Assembly: GCA_021234155.1 (NCBI GenBank)
Contig: JAJEKV010000180.1
Span: 62,001 to 126,000 of the forward strand
Direction of reading: 5' to 3'
DNA from: Isoetes taiwanensis
Taxonomy: Eukaryota; Streptophyta; Lycopodiopsida; Isoetales; Isoetaceae
DNA: 64,000 nt
Positions 33,678-44,919 of the stretch are shown one piece after another. Positions within the stretch are counted from its first letter, which is position 1. Each line of letters begins with the position of its first letter. The notes below the pieces were generated by a model. That model was not told where the DNA came from. It saw nothing but the letters and a program-made list of their open reading frames with translations, and ran no database searches. The translations under genes and the position numbers were made by a program.

Positions 33678-33911
33678 ATGGTAACTTTTCAAGAACATCC
33701 TCGCTGGGTTGATCCGGAATACCTGCAAGCATGCGGCAGAATAAATACGTACACTTTTGATGAATTTGTTAGCAACTTTTGGGAGCATCGGTGGCGTCAT
33801 GGTCCAACCACAGAGCTTGCAAGGCAGTTGATCAACTTCATTATCAATCGCTATACTTGTCATCTCCCTCCACTGCAGGAGATCAGTCCGAGCAATGCAA
33901 GGATCATTTGA
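33678..33911 (+). CDS. Unknown small protein, 77 aa
   Basis: ATG 33678 opens MVTFQEHPRWVDPEYLQACG, FDEFVSNFWEHRWRHGPTTE and LARQLINFIINRYTCHLPPL. The Trp-rich, helical-looking composition is protein-like. The frame stops at 33909-33911, almost exactly where the PPR remnant begins, so its C-terminus may have been cut by that junction. Confidence 0.4.
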   Translation: MVTFQEHPRWVDPEYLQACGRINTYTFDEFVSNFWEHRWRHGPTTELARQLINFIINRYTCHLPPLQEISPSNARII

Positions 33912-34300
33912 AAAAGTTGGCAAGCATCACTAATGCTCAAACATTTAGCATACATGTTTATAAGTGCACTTCCTACAAAGACATTGAACTCAGTTCCAGT
34001 CCTCATCATGTGGGCATGAACCCACTTGCCCCCTCCTAAAAGCCCTAAACTGGAGCATGCATTGAGAAGACTGATATAAGTAACTTTATCTGCCTGCAAA
34101 CCCTGCTTCTTCATTTCCATAAAGAGCCTAAAAGCTTCTCTTCCATTGGCATCTTCGACAAGTCCTGCAATTAATGAAGTCCATGACACCACATCTGAAT
34201 TATACATCCTGCACTTGTTGGGCATCCTCAAGGCTTCCACACTTGATATACATGTTAACAAGAGTATTCTGAATAAAAAGATCTGAATCAAGTCATAAGA
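33912..34300 (-). pseudogene. PPR (PLS-class) gene fragment
   Basis: On the - strand: NTLVNMYIKCGSLEDAQQVQ, a frameshift, then NSDVVSWTSLIAGLVEDANG, EAFRLFMEMKKQGLQADKVT, YISLLNACSSLGLLGGGKWV and ALINMYAKCLSISDACQLFQ. These are about three consecutive L, S and P-type pentatricopeptide motifs of an organellar RNA-editing or processing factor. Start, other repeats and any E/DYW tail are absent. The frameshift shows that it is a relic. Confidence 0.9.
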
Positions 34301-35125
34301 TACTGAATGTGTCATAAGCTACAGCAATATATCTTCCTCATAAGACAATTTATTGAGCATTCCTAATAATAGAAGTGAACCAAGTCTGCATATTTTAAAC
34401 ATCTACAGAAATATGCTTTATTCTTAACAATCTTATGGCTAGGCATACTCTAAGTTCCACTATCAGCCATACTACAGCAATTATAATGGCATATTAAATG
34501 GCATTTCTGTATTAAAACCAATCCGCCATATAACTAAGCTGTCCACCACTTGTTTCTACTTATGAACTTCAATCCATATTGCTGCACTATGCGGGTCCAT
34601 TCACCTACAACCCTTATGATGTCAGTATCCTATATCTGAGCTAAAGATATCCGCTCTGGGGTCAGCACTTATGCCTTAACTATCATAACTTCCCTTTTTT
34701 TTTCAAAAACCACCAGCATAAGGTAAGTGCTTCCAAACCTTGTAATTTTAGATATAACCCAGCACACTCAATCTGTACAAGCATACTGACCCATCATTGT
34801 GAAATCTAAATGATCATTAGAAAGGCCATATGTAATCTGCAATTATGAACAACCAGTAGCCAATCAATAAAAGATATGTTATCATGTATGCAGCCATGTT
34901 AACAGCGGCCTTATGATCCTATATCTCAGAGGGCTATACATCTCCTCCACTGGTTCTTCCTAACGAATCTATGGCCAGGCAGCCCAACACAAGTTCAGAT
35001 CCAGCCTTATAGTCTGCATTATCTTGCAACCGTTATTTGCATCCAACATCACACAGTAAATTAAGATCATACAAGCCTAGCTTATGCATTTTTCACGAGC
35101 ACATCTAAACGCCAATGATGGCCTT
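34301..35125. other. No recognisable gene
   Basis: AT-rich sequence between the PPR fragment and the BRCT gene remnant. No open frame of note and no repeat was recognised. Confidence 0.4.
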
Positions 35126-36337
35126 TTACATGTTCCCATCCTGCCACAGAATCCACATGTTGAATTTATTTTTATTCTCATTTAAACTAGTTGCTGTAGG
35201 CAAGATCAAGTACACGGATATACGAAATGAATTCAGGAGCTTTTCTATCAAAGGATACTTGGAGAGATCTAAGCGATACACAACTATTCCATTGAATATC
35301 AGCTCAGTGGAGTGAACCTTCACACCTGCGGACGTTTCTCATTATTTCATGATAAGAGAAATAAAACTGTGCACGAGCAAAGGCGTATGGGTTTCCTTAC
35401 CCTTCTCAAGCAGAGCAGCACATAGCTTACGATCTTCTTCACAAGATATTACCAAGCATGGACATGTGGCACTGTACCGTGTAGTTACCCAGAAGCCATT
35501 GCTTGTAACATGTTCCCAGTTCGAACAAATTTGTCTGCAACAAAGTGTGTACAATCTGAAACATTGTTTGCAACGTTTCCACCAAGCTTCATAAGTATCT
35601 ACAACAAAGACAACAAGAATGAAAATCAACTAGTGGAAAGAAACTAACAATTACACACAGTATACCTTCTTCTGTATACCTTCTTCTGATGCTTGACAAT
35701 GTCACTGGATAACCCATGACTAAATAACACATACATCATCTCAGTCTTGCGTCGTTTTCTTCCACTGCTTGTAAGAGGAGTTTCTGTTGCCAATGGCACA
35801 GACGCATTTGACAATTTGACTATGTCTAGATGCTGTCTCCTCTGACCTGATCTTGAAACACGAAATGGGAGCTCCTTTGGGGTTATGACCTTTTGTTTTG
35901 GTGTCTCCGGCAAAAGTGAAGGCTCTTGGGACCTATCTTTCCTAATGCTGCCAGTTATTCTATTCCTTTCTTTTATTGGAACTGTTCCCCTTGCTCTCCT
36001 TGGAATAACAGGAAAGAGCAACGCAGCACGCTTCTCAGTGCTCTGTGCAGTTGCACATTTATCAACAGTTTTCCCCGATTCAAGTCTTGCCTCCAATCCA
36101 CAATCTGCAAAGTTCTTCTACAAACAATAGACAACCAAATCATAAAAGAAATCAAACTACAGACTATAGAAGAACAGTGCAGAATAACTCAAGTGCCGGA
36201 TCTTTACTTCCCGCGGAACCCAACAAGGAAAAAAAAAATTAAAAACATACCTCCGGAAATCCAAGGACCCTTAAAAGTATCTGCCCGGCAACCAGCAAAG
36301 CATCTAACACCCTTAATGTATTTCTAAGTGCATACTC
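35126..36337 (-). pseudogene. PTIP/MDC1-like BRCT-domain gene, 3' part, internally deleted
   Basis: Exons on the - strand: 36337-36251 (EYALRNTLRVLDALLVAGQI..., acceptor CCTGCAG, donor GTATGT); 36113-35680 (NFADCGLEARLESGKTVDKC ... GRKRRKTEMMYVLFSHGLSS then DIVKHQKK); 35598-35489 (ILMKLGGNVANNVSDCTHFV, ADKFVRTGNMLQAMASG); a part of an exon at about 35460-35401 (VISCEEDRKLCAALLEKG); and 35325-35126 (VKVHSTELIFNGIVVYRLDL). This matches the plant BRCT protein family of At3g21480 type, nuclear DNA-damage or transcription cofactors. Only about 30 bases separate the third and fourth pieces, so the second half of BRCT1 and most of BRCT2 are deleted. The remaining splice sites look intact. Confidence 0.7.
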
Positions 36338-36491
36338 CTGCAGGAAAACCGCTCCTCAAACCGTGGAAATACAGCAGCTCCGGCGCCAAAACGTGGGAGA
36401 CACCTTAAGTATACGTACTTCAAAATGTCAAAAAAACCCCTTCATCGCTCACGCACATGTTTTGTACGAAAAAAAAGGTGAACCCCCGGGG

Positions 36492-36812
36492 ATGACTCTA
36501 ACCGCTTTGGGACTTCTTGAAACCCCCGATTTGAAAGATAGGCTAGAACAGTTGAAGGACATGCTTTTCCATGGTTTCATGGCCTACTCTCTGGATCACT
36601 ATGTACCTCTGGTCATTCCTATTTGTGAAAAGAATAAGATTTATATCTTCATTGAACTTTACAACTTCTATTACAAATCTTTTGTGGATATTGGTCGGTC
36701 CTATTCCGATCCCTTGACTTCAACATCTTGTGGCTACTGTCTTGTGGCCTCATATGGAATACAATTCCTTGGGATACACGTGGGCTATGGCTACATAGCA
36801 CACATCACATAA
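36492..36812 (+). CDS. Unknown protein, about 106 aa
   Basis: The first in-frame ATG is 36492 (MTLTALGLLETPDLKDRLEQ, LKDMLFHGFMAYSLDHYVPL). The middle is aromatic-rich (KIYIFIELYNFYYKSFVDIG) and the end is SCGYCLVASYGIQFLGIHVG. The frame is open upstream to 36363 without ATG, so an upstream exon is possible. No family is recognised. Palindromic array 4 follows about 240 bases later, as for the other genes of the cluster. Confidence 0.4.
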   Translation: MTLTALGLLETPDLKDRLEQLKDMLFHGFMAYSLDHYVPLVIPICEKNKIYIFIELYNFYYKSFVDIGRSYSDPLTSTSCGYCLVASYGIQFLGIHVGYGYIAHIT

Positions 36813-37048
36813 TACGTACATATCACAGGTAAAGATACTCCATTGGAATTATGTGTATAAACTGGCATAAACCTACGATTTTCATAGAAATTAAGTATAT
36901 AAGCATGTGTTTTCCGTGTAATTAAGTAACTTCTATATATTGTCATGTATTATCTTGGCGAATAATTTTCCTTTTAACTTTCCATGTAAGTGAATGATTT
37001 CTTCTACCATTTTCCATGTATTTTCTAATGTGATTGTTCTATACATAT

Positions 37049-37235
37049 TCGGCACCGTAGCCACGGTGCGAAATCGGCTCTTCCACAAATTATTGAAGGG
37101 CCTATTTCGCACCGTGGCTACGGTGCGAAATATGTTCATCCAGTTTAGTCACAAGCCCAGATTTCGCACCATGGCCACGGTGCGCAATACATGCATCTTG
37201 TTTACTTACAATACAGCATTTCGCACTGTGACCAC
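37049..37235. repeat. Palindromic repeat array 4
   Basis: Units are near 37049 (GGCACCGTAGCCACGGTGCG), 37106 (arms TTTCGCACCGT and ACGGTGCGAAA, perfect), 37161 (CATGGCC centre) and 37219 (half unit). The spacing is 55-58 bases. The array lies between the unknown plus-strand ORF and the 3' end of the transposase-like gene. Confidence 0.9.
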
Positions 37236-37281
37236 TATCAAAATGATAAATAAACTACCTTTTTTTACAGTAGAGACATTA

Positions 37282-39754
37282 TCATGAGCTCTTAATACAG
37301 ACATAATCTTTGCCTTGCCTACATCTCATTGATCTCCACTCCCTTGATCGCTCAACAGCTATACCAAGCTTCCCTCTTTTTGTCCCGCTGGGTTTTTTGT
37401 CTAAACAACTTAGCAAGTGTTGATTCACTCTGGTTCCGTGATTTCTTGACCCATTTGGACACGATCCTCCTGTAAAACCATTGACACATATGTTGTAAGG
37501 AATTCCCAACTGAACCTCTGTGTTGAGTGAAATGGAAGAATGCATTCTTTGCTTGCTTATGGGACTTCTCCATTCCCTGTGTATTCCAAATTCCCAGGCT
37601 TCCATATTCCCTGACAAACCACACGCCATGCAAACAGAATATGGACATAGTGGGTCAAATTAGCCTCACCCCATGTTGTCAGGAAAGACTTAGTGAAGTT
37701 TGTGATGGCCTCCTGGAATTTGGCAACATCATTTTCCTGCACTACCTTTTTCTGCATTTCCTTCACATGTACAGAGAAATCTTGCCATGCCTTGATTTTC
37801 TTTAGGCGTGATCTACCACAATCATTTCGATCATCCTCAGCTGCAATAAGATCCTTGTAAGCTTCTCAAACACCAGATACGTTTTTTTTCGCGGGAGGCA
37901 AAAACCTCTTAGCCTTTGGACCACCTATACTGGGTTTCAGGGGAACCTTGCCGGATACCTTTGGATCTTGAAGTATTTTGTAGTGCCCACCATGAAGTCC
38001 CACATTAGATAGCACCTTTTCAACCTCATGCATGGCAGCTTCCCTAGAGCTTTGGGGTGATTTATTCCAAGCAAACAGGATACTCATGTAAACCATCTTG
38101 TCTATGATCCTTAAGAAAGCATGAAGGGTGCATATGTGTATTCTTTTTAACGGAATTGGCAGAGTTGGCATCAAGGTTGTGTCCTTCTCTTCTCTATTTG
38201 GTGGCTCATCCTGGACACAGTCTAATGTACTCTTGTCCAACCCAGCTGAATCTCTTCTCGCATAGAGACAGTAAGGACAAGCATGAGTAGTCTTACCAGC
38301 ACTATGCTTCATTCTGTACATGCATTTTATTGTCTTCAAATTTGCAGCAAGATGCCATTCAACCTCGTACTCACTATATCCAGGAACTGCAAGTTTTTCT
38401 CTGATTCCGTGAGAGGCAATCATTGTGGGGTTGGGTGTTTGATCAAAAACCCATTTCAGTATACTGTGATTTTCCTCTAGTACCTGAAATAAACCAACCC
38501 ACCAAATGTGATCTTCAGACTGGACGGAAAACTTACCCTCTATATTTGACTCTTCATTCCCTGTATTCAAAGCTCTGTTCATTAGACTCGGTGAAACCCT
38601 CTCGTACTTCTCGCTTTCACCAATTCCATTTTATTCAGCTTCAAAACAATTCTTAGTTTGCCAGCGCACTCTTCTACCTTCATATCATAAAATCGAACCA
38701 AAAGCTGAAGCATTCTACTTAAGTCTATCCAGCAATTGTTATTTTCATTAAGGCAGAAAGTATCACCAAACTTCAACTTCTTCTTACCTTTGGTATAAGA
38801 TGGCAATGTATCCAAATTGGCACTGTGGTCAGCTGATACATATCAAAAGTCCTCACACTAGTCATCCTTGGTAGTAGAATAGTTTTGGTAATGTCTTGTT
38901 GTTTAAGGCCATCCTGCAAGCATCTGAACAAAGCAATATAAGCTTGCCTACTTATTCCGACATTGTCACACAGTTCTTGCACTGATTCTGAGGTTTGACT
39001 ATTCCCCAACTCCCGCAGCAGTTGCTGTACTATAGCTTTCCTAAGTTGAATGCTGTCAGAAAGCTTTAACATTCTCAATACATCATCTTTAGTAACTAAT
39101 TTCTTTAATAAACGGGCAATATTAGCAGGTTTTCTCTTATTTTCTTGTGCAAGATTTGGATCAACAAGCTTTTTAATAGCCATGACCCTTTTTTTTGAGC
39201 CTCCACCCCCAGGGGCTAATATGTTTATGGGCTTCAGGTTTCTTGCCCTTTCCCTGATCCCCCAGTGGAGTTGTTTTCATTCATTTGACTCGCTTGTGAA
39301 GGGAATCATTTTCTTGCGCAACCCTCTTCATTCCTTGCTGCAGTGATTTCATCTCCGTCACCAATTTTTTATTTTCTACCTCCAATTCATTGAGCTTGCG
39401 GCATTGTTGAGACAACAAGTAGTTCGTCTGTTCGAGCTGATTAACATCTGATAAACCTTTGCAATTGAATCCATACAAGTGGTTATACATGGCACGCAAA
39501 TGTGGATCAGTATTACCATTAACCAAATTATTACAGTAACCTAGTAACCCTTTCTGTCCCTTACAAGCAAATTCAATAAGATCGGATATAGAGTGGAAGT
39601 TTAGATGGGCTCGAGTGAAAGGATCACAGGGATACAGTTGCCCTTTAGCCCAGAGGTCTATTATGGTTCCAGAAGCTCGCAATGCATCTTCATCTATTGG
39701 TTGATTCCAAGTGAACGTATTCCTGTAAGGCAGGCATCCTTTTGGCAGTTGCAC
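37282..39754 (-). pseudogene. Transposon-encoded protein of an uncharacterised eukaryotic family (broken)
   Basis: Collinear pieces on the - strand: an N-terminal region with a coiled coil (MQLPKGCLPYRNTFTWNQPI ... LEVENKKLVTEMKSLQQGMK, 39754-39296); GGGGSKKRVMAIKKLVDPNL to VGISRQAYIALFRCLQDGLK (39,220-38,830); KFGDTFCLNENNNCWIDLSR (38,815-38,600); EVEWHLAANLKTIKCMYRMK, a zinc-like CPYCLYAR, and PIPLKRIHICTLHAFLRIID (38,582-37,866); WGEANLTHYVHIL (near 37,660); and GSLGIWNTQGMEKSHKQAKN (37,610-37,352). The series 'EWH...DLK', 'CPYC', 'IPL..I....LH.FLRI.D', 'YVHIL', 'QG.EKSH' is, from memory, shared by large uncharacterised proteins repeated in many animal and plant genomes. Four or more frame changes may be small introns or decay. 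Confidence 0.55.
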
Positions 39755-40092
39755 TCTAAAATTGACCCTCAGAATTAGTTTGATCTTGAAACAGAAGTAT
39801 TAGAACCAAGAACACTCAAAGGAATGCAATGACAACTCGGAAACCAAATACCTTTTCCATTGACATTGCAAAAGACCGAGAACCGGAGCGGAGCTTAGAA
39901 TTAGGAAGATTCTTGCCAACAAACAGAGCGAATTTTTTGCTCTATTTGCTGGCAAGAATCCGCCATAAATTCAAACAATGCTTGGGCGCGATGGCAAGCT
40001 CGTTGGTGCTCGATGGCGCGGTGGCAAGCTCGATGGCGTTGAAGCTCGATGGCTGAAGCTCGATGGCTGAAGCTCGATGATGGGAAAAGGAA
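39755..40092. other. No recognisable gene
   Basis: Short repeats of GGCTGAAGCTCGATG occur near 40,040-40,080. The interval ends at the target site of the Copia element. Confidence 0.4.
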
Positions 40093-40097
40093 AATCT

Positions 40098-40689
40098 TGT
40101 AAGAAGTTAGTTCATGTTTGAATTTATTCTAAAGGGAAAAGCTAGATCAAGGTCAAGGAAGATTAGGGCGTGCTTATTTTACATGAGCCAATTTTAGAAG
40201 TGATATTTGCTTATATCCCTATGGTTTCTATGGTTTAGAACCTAATATTAGCAGTTAGATCCTCGGTCGAATGAAATGCGAACTCCTATGTCTTGTAGTG
40301 CAGCATCTGATCCAAAACCGACTGCGTTCGGTTAGGATCCTATTTTCAATATAATGAGAATCGATTGAACTGGTCCATGGGCAATTTCCGGAGCTTGATC
40401 GGGCAGTAAAATTAAGCAAGGTTTGGCCCTAGACGGATTATTAATTGATGATATATTTAATAGTGAACCGGCTCAATGGTGAACAGTAGACTATAAGTTT
40501 ATTCAAAGGTCATTGTTAAATTGATCATTTACATGTGTCTTAATTAGGATGGATTCCTGATGTATTGCATTGTGTGAAATGCTAAGATTATGAACTGGTT
40601 GTCATACAACATATTTAACTTGTGACTTTGTGGGTAGATATGTTTGTCTAGAAGGATGATGTTCTAACCTCGGTGATCAATATTGCACA
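40098..40689 (+). repeat. Copia 5' LTR
   Basis: 592 bases, TG...CA. Compared with the 3' LTR it lacks a 14-base duplication (TTTCGGTTTCTATG) and one C. It is otherwise nearly identical. Confidence 0.95.
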
Positions 40690-40690
40690 T

Positions 40691-40702
40691 TGGTATCAGA
40701 GC
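40691..40702 (+). promoter_or_regulatory. Primer binding site (initiator Met tRNA)
   Basis: TGGTATCAGAGC starts two bases after the LTR. It is the standard complement of the 3' end of plant initiator tRNA-Met used by Copia elements. Confidence 0.95.
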
Positions 40703-40709
40703 TAGATTA

Positions 40710-43700
40710 ATGGCAACCAGACTTGGATCCTCTTTGTTAAGTGATGTGGAGACTTTTCAAGGAGAAGCTGGCTTCCAAGCGTGGAAGGAGAGGATGAAAG
40801 ATGTGCTGTTGGCTGAAGATCTCTGGGATCTTGTTGAAGGAGTTGAACCAAATGAAGGTGAAAGCAGTGCAACCTCAGGAGGTGATGCTGCAAGTGAAGA
40901 ATCTGTTCATACTGGAACTGGAACTGGTGGAAATGCTGCAAAAAGGGCTCAGCAGGCCAGGTGTATTATCTCAAGCAAGCTTAGTTCAAGCATCATGTTC
41001 AAACTCAAAGGAAAGTCGTCAAGACAAATGTGGGACTTCCTACTCAAGAATTATGAGGTAAAAAACTCTTCTCAGATTGAGATGCTGGACAGGGAGCTGA
41101 GGAAGTTAAAGTTTAGGGAAGATGACAATCTGACACAATTTTTCCAAAAATATGACAATATTGTTGCTGACATGGAAGCAGCTGGAATTCCCATAACTAA
41201 AGATTTTCATGTGCTTTCTTTATCTCGTGCTTTCTCTGATTATGATCAGCTCTCTACACTAGTAAGAAGCGTTGCTAGGAACAGAGAGAAAGCTGAATCA
41301 ATGATTAGAACCGAAATTGAACAGAGAAAAATAATTAAAGGGGAGGAAGAAGAAGCTGCAGAGGTGCTTTTTGCAGGAAAGAGAAGAGGTCGTTTTGACA
41401 AAAATAAACTTGGACCTTGTTTCATCTGCAAGGCATACGGGCATCTAAAAAGCAACTGTCCTAAAGCAAAGGAGAAGGAGAGTAGGTGTTATAATTGCGA
41501 AGGTTTTGGCCACATGTCATCAGCCTGTCCAAGCCCACGAGGTCCAGGAAAGAACAAAGGGAAGGGTGGTAACTCTGCTGTAAAAGGAAAGAGTAATGCT
41601 TACAAAGTAAGAAATGAAAACGCTGCTAGCGTAAATTTAGCACAAGAGGCGAGCTCTGAAGAAAATGATCCCGACGCAGAGGTAACAAACAATGTTATTT
41701 GTACTATTTCTGAAAAAAGAGGCTAACAAAAACAATGACATACTTGTATTAGATAGTGGGGCTGAGAGATCAGTAGTTAGAACTACTGATGCTCTCAAGG
41801 AAAGCAGGAGAAGTAGTGGCGTTTACGTGCAGATGGGTGATGGAGAGTTGCAGCAAGTAGAGGAGTCCGGAATCTTGGAAATTTTTTATTTGAATGGTCA
41901 GGTCGTCAACTTAAGCAATGTATTGTGCGTACCTAATATAGTTAGGAATTTGATTTCGATCAGCCAGCTTGTGGACATGGGCTATAGAGTTTGTTTTGAC
42001 AAACTCTCATGTAAAATCTATTTGAATGATGAATTGAAGTTTCTGGCTAAACGATTTGGCAACTTGTTTGGCTTTCATAATAATTCTGGATCGGTTCACT
42101 TCCCAACCATTAAGTTGTGGCACGAAAAGCTGGGACACACACACTTAGATAACATTAAATGATTAGCAAAGGAAGGTCTGATTTTTACAGCAGAAAATGA
42201 CAATTTCGTGTGCCACGGTTGCATGTTAGGAAAAAGTACCAGGCTTCCGTTTGGAAGGAGAGTAGACAGAGCAGAAAACTTGCTTGATTTGGTACATACT
42301 GACCTTTGTGGCCCCCTAAATGTCAGGAGCATGCATGGCAGGAAGTACTTTATTACTTTCATAGACGATCATTCAAGGAGAACAAGATGTTTTTTTCTCA
42401 GGACCAAAGACCAAGCATACAAAGCTTTCAAGATTTTTGAAGCTGAAGCAGAAAGAGATACTGGGAGAAAAATCAAGTGCCTTAGGTCCGACAGAGGTGG
42501 GAAATATATGAATAATGTGTTCAAAGGTTATTGCAGGAGACAGGGAATCAGGAGACAGGTCACATGCAGCCATAGCCCTCAGCAAAATGGTGTTGCTGAG
42601 AGGAAGAACAGATCCATTTTAGATGGAGTTAGATCAATGCTCAAGCATTGTGGTCTGCCCAATTATCTGTGGGAGGAAGCCGTGAAGACAGTAGTACACA
42701 TTCAAAACATATTGCCATCATCTAGTATTCAAGAAGAAATTATGGAGCGGCTTTGGAGCAACAAACAAGTGAGGTATGATTTCCTAAAAGCTTTTGGTTG
42801 CATTTGTTTTGCGCATATTCCAAAAGAACTTAGAAAAAAGCTGGACGATAGATCAGTGTTGGGGTATTTAGTAGGGTATGATGACATGTCCAAGGGCTAC
42901 AGAATATTTGATCCAGAAAACAAGAAGATTCTAGCAAGTAGAGATGTAAGATTCAATGAGGAAATATTGTACAAGAATAGGAAAAACTTGGATGACAGAA
43001 GTAATCTTTTTATTAACGTGAAGGATAAAAATAGTGAAACTGGAAACATGGTAAAATTCGATATTGAAGATACAGATGATGCAGACGAGACTGGTTTTGA
43101 ATATGCACCAGAGGCTGAAGCTATTAATATGCATACAAATGAACAAGATAAGGAAAAGAGTGAACGAAGTAGGAGGCGTTCAGAGGTAGAAATTTTGAGG
43201 GAGAACAATGAAGATATCAACGGAGGAGAATATGGAAGAAATGAGGGAGGAACCAGCAAAAGATTGGAGAGAAAGCCAATCGAAATCAATGAAATAATGG
43301 CCATTCTAGATCCTAATGTGCCCAGAGATTTTATACATGCAATGCAAGGGGAAAACGCAAGAGAATGGAGACAAGCAATGGAGAGAGAAATGGAATCCTT
43401 TGATAGGACTGATACTTATGACGTGGTTGAGAAGCCAAGGAGAAATATAGTAGGAAATAAGTGGATTTTCAAAATTAAACTAGGAAACAATGGTGAAAAA
43501 AAATATAAAGCAAGATTGGTGGCGCAAGGTTTTTCGCAAAAGAAAGGGATAGATTTTGAAGAAACGTTTTCTCCCATCGTGAAGCTCACTAGTCTCAGAA
43601 TATTGTTTGCATTCGCAAATGCCTTGAATTTAGAAGTACACCACATGGATGTGCAAACTGCTTTTCTGAATGCCAAAATTGATGAGGAGATATATATGCA

Positions 43701-44919
43701 ACAGGCCCCTGGTTTTGAGCAAGGAGAAGGTAAAGTATGGAAACTTAAAAAGGCCGTATACGGCCTGAAGCAGTCTGCTAGACAATGGTATCTGTGCATT
43801 GACCAGTATCTCAAAGAACAAGGTTTTGGAAAACTACAGAATGATGGCAATCTGTAGTTGTTTAAAGAAAATAGTCACTTCTGCGTCATTGCACTGTATG
43901 TTGACGACAACATAATAGTTTCAGATAATGTGGACTATCTGAATCATTGTAAACAGATTTTGAGCAATAGGTTTTGCATGTCAGATCTGGGACCCATTCA
44001 AAGATTCCTTGGTATGGAGGTGCATAGGAATCGAGAACAAGGGAAGATGATACTTACACAAAGCGACAACATTCAGGGAATGCTTAGAAAGTTTGGTATG
44101 GTTGAATGTAACAGCACAAAGACTCCAATCGCCACAGGTCAGAAACTGTCAGTTAGAATGTGTCCACAGAATGACGAAGAAAGAATAGAAATGGAGAAGT
44201 ACCCATACAGGGAATTAGTCGGGTGTTTGTTGTATGTAGCAAATTGCTGCAGGCCAGACATAGCCTACAGCGTGAATTTGCTGAGCAGATTTGGGACAGA
44301 TCCTGGTAGGCAGCATTGGCTTGCAGCAAAGAGGGTGTTGAGGTATCTAAAGGGATCACAGAATAAAGGGTTAACTTTTTCAAATAAGAATCTAGAGCTG
44401 ACAGCATACTCAGATGCGGATTGGGGAGGGGATCTGGACTCAAGGCAGTCTACCTCAGGATATGTTTTAAAGGTTGGAGGGAGTTGTGTTGCATGGAGGA
44501 GCAAAAAGCAAGGGTGTATCGCCATGTCTACTGCTGAAGCAGAATACAATGCTGCCTCTCTAACTGCTAGGGAAATCATTTGGGCAAGAAGGATATTGGA
44601 TGAGCTGGGTGCTATTCAGAAAGAACCAACTACTTTATACATTGATAGTATGAGCTGCCTTGCAATCACAAAAAACCCAGTCCTTCATGAAAGAACTAAA
44701 CACATCGAAATACATGTGCATTACATCAGAGATATGGTGGCCAGGGGATACATAAAGGTTGAATATAAGTGTACAGATGAACAAACAGCAGATATTTTCA
44801 CTAAAGTATTACCAGTGCACAGGTTTATGAGATTGCAGAAGGAGCTTGTCATTGAAGAAGTTATAGCAGGAGATCACAAATATTCAGGGATAAATTCAGC
44901 ACATGAAAGGAGAATGTAA
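40710..44919 (+). pseudogene. Copia gag-pol polyprotein, three lesions
   Basis: The ATG at 40710 (MATRLGSSLLSDVETFQGEA) opens Gag with the capsid motif VKNSSQIEMLDRELRKLKF and two CCHC knuckles (CFICKAYGHLKSNC, CYNCEGFGHMSSAC). A frameshift in a run of six A near 41,710 precedes the protease (VLDSGAERSVV). The GAG-pre-integrase block LWHEKLGHTHLDNIK is followed by a TGA (42163-42165). Integrase has CHGCMLGKS, FIDDHSRR and NGVAERKNRSILD. RT starts VVEKPRRNIVGNKWIFKIKL; a TAG at 43855-43857 comes before the catalytic LYVDDNIIVS. RNase H (AYSDADWGGDLDSRQSTSGY) and ADIFTKVLPVHRF finish the protein. Its TAA (44917-44919) lies in the first bases of the 3' LTR. Confidence 0.95.
44901..44914 (+). promoter_or_regulatory. 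Copia polypurine tract
   Basis: ACATGAAAGGAGAA lies directly before the 3' LTR (TGTAAG at 44915). The purine run GAAAGGAGAA is the expected primer for plus-strand synthesis. Confidence 0.75.
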
